From an uncultured Flavobacteriales bacterium (GTDB taxonomy: Bacteria; Bacteroidota; Bacteroidia; Flavobacteriales; BACL11), in the NCBI GenBank assembly GCA_905478185.1, contig CAJQHO010000047.1, positions 1 through 44,636 on the forward strand: 44,636 nucleotides of DNA. Direction: 5' to 3'. Made by a program: the position numbers and the translations under genes. Each line of letters begins with the position of its first letter. Within the stretch, counting starts at the first letter, position 1. This document shows, in pieces, positions 41,419 through 44,636 of the stretch. The notes under the pieces were generated by a model. The model ran no database searches and had not been told where the DNA came from. It saw nothing but the letters and a program-made list of their open reading frames with translations.

Positions 41419-42321
41419 ATGAAAATAAATGAGTTAAATAATGAAAAACAATCCTCTATTAAAGAAGACATCCTGCTAGGTGAAAAGTTTTTTTGTTTAA
41501 GAATATGCAATCATAATAATGAGGAAAGGTTGTTTCAAAAAGAAATAGATGCTTCATACATTCAGTTTCATTTTTGTTTAAAGGGTGGTCTAGAATTTAT
41601 TTTTAATGAAGGAAGCTATAACTTAAACCTCTCAAGTAACAAATATTTAATTCTTTATAACCCTAAGAGAGATTTACCTGTAAATATTCGTCTTAAAGGG
41701 GACTCTGTATTTATCTCTACATTAATTTCTATTACTAGGTTTCATAAATTATTCTCTCAAGATGGCCATACTATTGATTTTCTAAGTGGAGAAAATAGTA
41801 ATCAGAAATATTATAAAATAAATGACATTAACAATGTAATGCTTTTAGTGTTAAATCAGATGCTTAAGTATAGGACAAGCTCTATTACTAAGGACTTATA
41901 CCTAAAATCTAAGATTTATGAAACTTTTAGTCTTATATTTAATAGTGAAAATAATACAGGAACCGACAAATGTCCTTTTATTTTGAATGATGACCATCTT
42001 AAAAAAATTAAACTTGCAAAGGATATAATATTAGATAGATTTGATGAGCCTCCAACATTAGTAGAATTATCTAATGAAATTGATTTAAGCTTACGTCAAC
42101 TTAAACAAGGATTTAAAGAAACATATGGGAAGCCAGTATTTAAATATCTATTCGATTATAAAATGGATAAAGCAACAAGACTTTTAATAGGAGGGAAGTA
42201 TAATGTTAATGAAGTAAGTATAAAACTAGGATATAGTACCTCAAGTCATTTTATTCACGCATTTAAAAAAAATTTTGGCATAACCCCTCTTGCTTATATT
42301 AAGCAGAGTTATGAGAGTTAA
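41419..42321 (+). CDS. AraC-family transcription regulator, PchR-like
   Basis: 300 residues. The N-terminal half (about 1-180) is a variable ligand-sensing domain. The C-terminal ~100 residues hold two helix-turn-helix motifs: PPTLVELSNEIDLSLRQLKQGFKETYGKPVF, then VNEVSIKLGYSTSSHFIHAFKKNFGITPLAYI. The LKQGFKETYGKPVF form is that of PchR-type regulators, which respond to siderophores and iron. Divergent from the TonB receptor with 161 bp between, so it most likely activates that operon when the ligand is present (inference). Confidence 0.92.
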   Translation: MKINELNNEKQSSIKEDILLGEKFFCLRICNHNNEERLFQKEIDASYIQFHFCLKGGLEFIFNEGSYNLNLSSNKYLILYNPKRDLPVNIRLKGDSVFISTLISITRFHKLFSQDGHTIDFLSGENSNQKYYKINDINNVMLLVLNQMLKYRTSSITKDLYLKSKIYETFSLIFNSENNTGTDKCPFILNDDHLKKIKLAKDIILDRFDEPPTLVELSNEIDLSLRQLKQGFKETYGKPVFKYLFDYKMDKATRLLIGGKYNVNEVSIKLGYSTSSHFIHAFKKNFGITPLAYIKQSYES

Positions 42322-42394
42322 AAATTAATTAAAGTGTTATATGCAAATTGAGCCCAAAAATAAGTAACTCTTTATATATTTTATATGCTTAAAA

Positions 42395-42910
42395 TCATCT
42401 TTTTTCAGTAATCTCTTTTTTCAAAAGTTTACTAAGTCTAAAAACATCTTTCTTTAAATTATTGACTGATAAAGTAGCCCCAGAAATACCATCTACCATT
42501 CTATTATATTTTGCATAGCTGTCAATAGGTATGGATAGCCCAACAAATTGTTTTAGCCATTTTTTATTGCATATTTCAGCCCCATAATTTTCTCTATAAT
42601 GCAAAATTTTAACTTTTAATATCTCTGCTTTTTGATCAAAGAGGATATAATAATCAAATTGATGAAATTTTGAAGGGACATCAGTTACGGATAAATAACC
42701 TATAATAGAGTCATCTTCTGAAATAGAATAAAAGGTATCATCAATAGGATCAAGATTACATGTTTCGCTATTAAAAATTTTGGATATTGATTTATAAACA
42801 GTCGCCCTGCTATCTTTATCTAATTCCCAATAAGAGGCTTTAAAAGAGGAAAAAAGCAAGGCAATAACTATTACAGTTATCGCCTTACTTATATTATTTT
42901 TAAAATTCAT
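42395..42910 (-). CDS. Secreted FMN-binding domain protein with SGAT flavinylation motif
   Basis: 171 residues. N-terminal signal or anchor (about 9-24). The FMN-binding domain follows: YYILFDQKAEILKVKILHYRENYGAEI, then VDGISGATLSV, where Thr146 in SGAT is the residue esterified to FMN in RnfG/NqrC-like proteins. It ends with a charged helix. It lies 12 bp after the porin gene on the same strand. An extracytoplasmic electron-transfer role, for example reducing ferric iron or haem, would suit the neighbouring uptake genes but is inference. The ApbE flavin transferase it would need is not in the window. Confidence 0.87.
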   Translation of the reverse strand: MNFKNNISKAITVIVIALLFSSFKASYWELDKDSRATVYKSISKIFNSETCNLDPIDDTFYSISEDDSIIGYLSVTDVPSKFHQFDYYILFDQKAEILKVKILHYRENYGAEICNKKWLKQFVGLSIPIDSYAKYNRMVDGISGATLSVNNLKKDVFRLSKLLKKEITEKR

Positions 42911-42922
42911 TAATCAAAAAAA

Positions 42923-44095
42923 TTAAAACCAAATCCCTACTCCTAAATTAAATTGTCCATTCTCCTCATCAGAGCTAGCATTAGATTTAATTTGATAATC
43001 TGCTTTGAATACAGCACCTGGTGCAACTTTAAATCCTAGTCCAAAAGTTATTTCTGCACGATTATATGCATCATTAATTGTAATTCCTTCAACTTCTGCA
43101 TGAGTATTATAATTCTCATATCTTGCAAAAGCAATTAATTCTTCTGAATCACTTGAAATAGAAGGAATAATCCCATCCATTAAATTGTATCCTATCTCAT
43201 AATAGTATCCTGTTAAACTACTCCCCACATCTTTTCCTGTGAATCCATTATATTGATCCGTATTTGATAAATCAGCAATAATATATTGGCCTGTTAATTG
43301 TAAGGCTCCCTTATTATACCTTGCATCAATACCAAACATTTGAATTCCAATAATAGTAGAGTCTGCAGAAGCAACAGCTGTTTCATCAGCTAAGTCTAAA
43401 CCATCATAGGCTTTGCTTTCTGAATCGCCTAAATAAGCAGAAAATCCAAAATTTAAAGCTGGTTGTCCATAATAAGAAACTCTTGCTGCAAAATCAGGAT
43501 AGGTAATATATGATTCTGCTCCTTTTTGTCTTCCACTTCTTAATCCGCTTTTCCCACTAAATACGCCACCATCATTATACCCATTAAAACCATTTACTAC
43601 CATAGCTTGATAATTTATTGAATGCTCAAGGCTTCTACCGCTTAACCCAACACCCATCTCTCTCCATGTTGTTGGAATAATATATTTATCAACATTTGTT
43701 CTTTCTACTCCGTTAAAAGTTGGTGGTTCATGATACAAATTTTGAATCCCCATTGGAATGAGCATTAAACCTGCATTAATAGATAAATTTTTCTTTATCT
43801 TATAATCTAAGAAAGCCTGTTCAACATAAACTTCAGAGACATGCTCAAACTCAACTTCAGACACAAATGAAACCTTGTCATTAAAGTTATAACCAAAAAA
43901 AGTAACTAACCTATGTACATCCAATTTCCCGTTATTATGAATTGTTCCATCTCTTTCATTTAAATTAAAATCAATTTGTCCGTACCCTCCTATATGTAGT
44001 CCTGGATTTCCTGCAATAATTTTTTCCGCACTGTTCTGTGCATTTAGATTTGTAACTAATGATGTGGCAAATATCATGCTAAGTATTTTTTTCAT
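42923..44095 (-). CDS. OprP/OprO-like outer-membrane porin
   Basis: 390 residues with a signal peptide (1-19, NLNAQ). The rest is a run of amphipathic strands ending in a terminal aromatic (GVGIWF), as expected for an outer-membrane beta-barrel. The start HIGGYGQIDFNLNERDG and VSFVSEVEFEHVSEVYVEQAFLDYK resemble phosphate-selective porin O/P relatives in Bacteroidota. The transported solute cannot be told from sequence. First gene of a two-gene operon with the FMN-binding protein, with its own -7 element. Confidence 0.87.
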   Translation of the reverse strand: MKKILSMIFATSLVTNLNAQNSAEKIIAGNPGLHIGGYGQIDFNLNERDGTIHNNGKLDVHRLVTFFGYNFNDKVSFVSEVEFEHVSEVYVEQAFLDYKIKKNLSINAGLMLIPMGIQNLYHEPPTFNGVERTNVDKYIIPTTWREMGVGLSGRSLEHSINYQAMVVNGFNGYNDGGVFSGKSGLRSGRQKGAESYITYPDFAARVSYYGQPALNFGFSAYLGDSESKAYDGLDLADETAVASADSTIIGIQMFGIDARYNKGALQLTGQYIIADLSNTDQYNGFTGKDVGSSLTGYYYEIGYNLMDGIIPSISSDSEELIAFARYENYNTHAEVEGITINDAYNRAEITFGLGFKVAPGAVFKADYQIKSNASSDEENGQFNLGVGIWF

Positions 44096-44130
44096 TTTTT
44101 ATTTTTATTTAGATTTATTATAAACAGTGG

Positions 44131-44138
44131 CAAAAATA
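44131..44138 (-). promoter_or_regulatory. -7 element for the porin/FMN-binding operon
   Basis: TATTTTTG on the minus strand, a TAnnTTTG match 35 nt before the ATG at 44095, with an AT-only leader. Confidence 0.55.
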
Positions 44139-44178
44139 AATAGTTTTTTATATTCGCAAAACTTTTAATCAAAAAATT

Positions 44179-44636
44179 TTGGCAAGCATATATATTCATA
44201 TTCCCTACTGTAAACAAGCATGTACTTACTGTGATTTTCATTTTAGAATCGCTCAAAAAGATAAAATTAAAATGCTAAAAAGTATCGAAAAGGAAATTGT
44301 AGAAAGGGCAAGCTATTTAAATCAACAAAAAATTAGGAGCATTTATTTTGGAGGAGGAACTCCCTCTATTTTGGATGATATTGATATTAAAAAAATATTA
44401 AGCCAAATAGGGAAAAATTATTCTATTGCTGATAATGCTGAAATTACACTAGAATGTAACCCTGATGATTTAGATAAAAAAAAATTAATCTCACTAAAAA
44501 ACTTAGGGGTTAATCGATTAAGCATAGGGATACAATCATTTGATGATGCTGATTTAAAATTTATGAATAGATCACATAATTCTTCAGAAGCAGAAAATTG
44601 TATTCATCTAGCTAAAATGGTAGGGTTTAAAAATAT
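44179..44636 (+). CDS. hemW: HemW-like radical SAM protein (N-terminal part, cut by window edge), TTG start
   Basis: 152 codons visible. The radical SAM cluster motif is IHIPYCKQACTYCDFHF, with the Cys-x3-Cys-x2-Cys and the aromatic that mark HemW (formerly called an oxygen-independent coproporphyrinogen oxidase homologue, now seen as a haem chaperone). YFGGGTPS and GIQSFDD follow as expected. The start is probably TTG at 44179: no in-frame ATG exists between the upstream stop at 44137 and the cluster. A TATATTCG -7 variant lies at 44149-44156. Its position beside the iron/haem genes is suggestive, but it may be an independent unit. Confidence 0.9.
   Translation, partial: MASIYIHIPYCKQACTYCDFHFRIAQKDKIKMLKSIEKEIVERASYLNQQKIRSIYFGGGTPSILDDIDIKKILSQIGKNYSIADNAEITLECNPDDLDKKKLISLKNLGVNRLSIGIQSFDDADLKFMNRSHNSSEAENCIHLAKMVGFKN

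Noticed and set aside
1-44636. tRNA, rRNA, insertion sequence or prophage
   Set aside because: I saw no cloverleaf-like tRNA sequence, rRNA segment, transposase or integrase motif, or phage structural gene in either strand; a short structured RNA could be missed by eye.

Overview
The window is an AT-rich, gene-dense chromosomal segment that looks like Bacteroidota, most likely Flavobacteriales or a close marine relative. Four things support this. Many genes are preceded by the Bacteroidota -7 element TAnnTTTG, and Shine-Dalgarno sequences are not evident. Several gene orders are typical of the group, such as glmS / DUF4270 / glycogen-synthase-like next to panC, and an ExbB / small membrane protein / ExbD / ExbD operon. 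One secreted hydrolase carries a type IX secretion (T9SS) type A sorting tail. Lipoproteins are common. I see no tRNA, rRNA, IS element, prophage or CRISPR array, and no gap over 300 bases without a gene.

Layout. 1-2859 (minus): a truncated-type glycogen synthase, a DUF4270 lipoprotein and the N-terminal part of GlmS. 2960-7166 (plus): panC, a YbhN-like membrane protein, rfaE2, radA and a DUF4442 gene interrupted by an in-frame TGA. 7168-11857: bcp, then tyrosine catabolism (hppD and hmgA on minus, a fumarylacetoacetate hydrolase and a flavin reductase on plus, diverging from a shared promoter region). 11882-14690: superoxide dismutase and the ExbB/ExbD energy-transduction operon. 14734-21610: a CPBP protease, dus, an FtsX/LolE-like permease, rbfA, an ABC exporter, hflX and a small membrane protein. 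21689-25925: two secreted amidohydrolase-family proteins holding three modules, of which only one keeps its metal ligands. 25922-33391: translation and envelope housekeeping genes (PPOX-like, trpS, plsC, gatC, LD-carboxypeptidase, metG), the T9SS-exported hydrolase, yraN, and an RsuA-family protein that seems to have lost its catalytic aspartate. 33448-37950: an AsmA-like protein, an orphan histidine kinase and an MsrB-MsrA fusion.

38022-44095 is the most distinctive part, an apparent iron/heme acquisition island. A PchR-like AraC regulator is divergent from an operon of a TonB-dependent receptor, a cysteine-rich lipoprotein with a CxxCH motif and a HmuY-like lipoprotein. A second operon holds an OprP-like porin and a secreted FMN-binding protein with an SGAT flavinylation motif. 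hemW begins at the right edge. The ExbB/ExbD set at 12.5-14.7 kb could energise the receptor. Hexanucleotide repeats fill the leader and the start of the cysteine-rich lipoprotein, and a spaced inverted repeat lies in the regulator/receptor intergenic region.

Most promising leads: the iron/heme island with its flavinylated partner and repeat-laden leader; the catalytically dead-looking RsuA paralogue; the in-frame TGA in the DUF4442 gene; a 34-bp perfect palindrome at the metG stop; and the recurrent placement of -7 elements only 4-9 nt before start codons, which suggests widespread leaderless transcription. All functional names come from reading motifs by eye; no database search was run.
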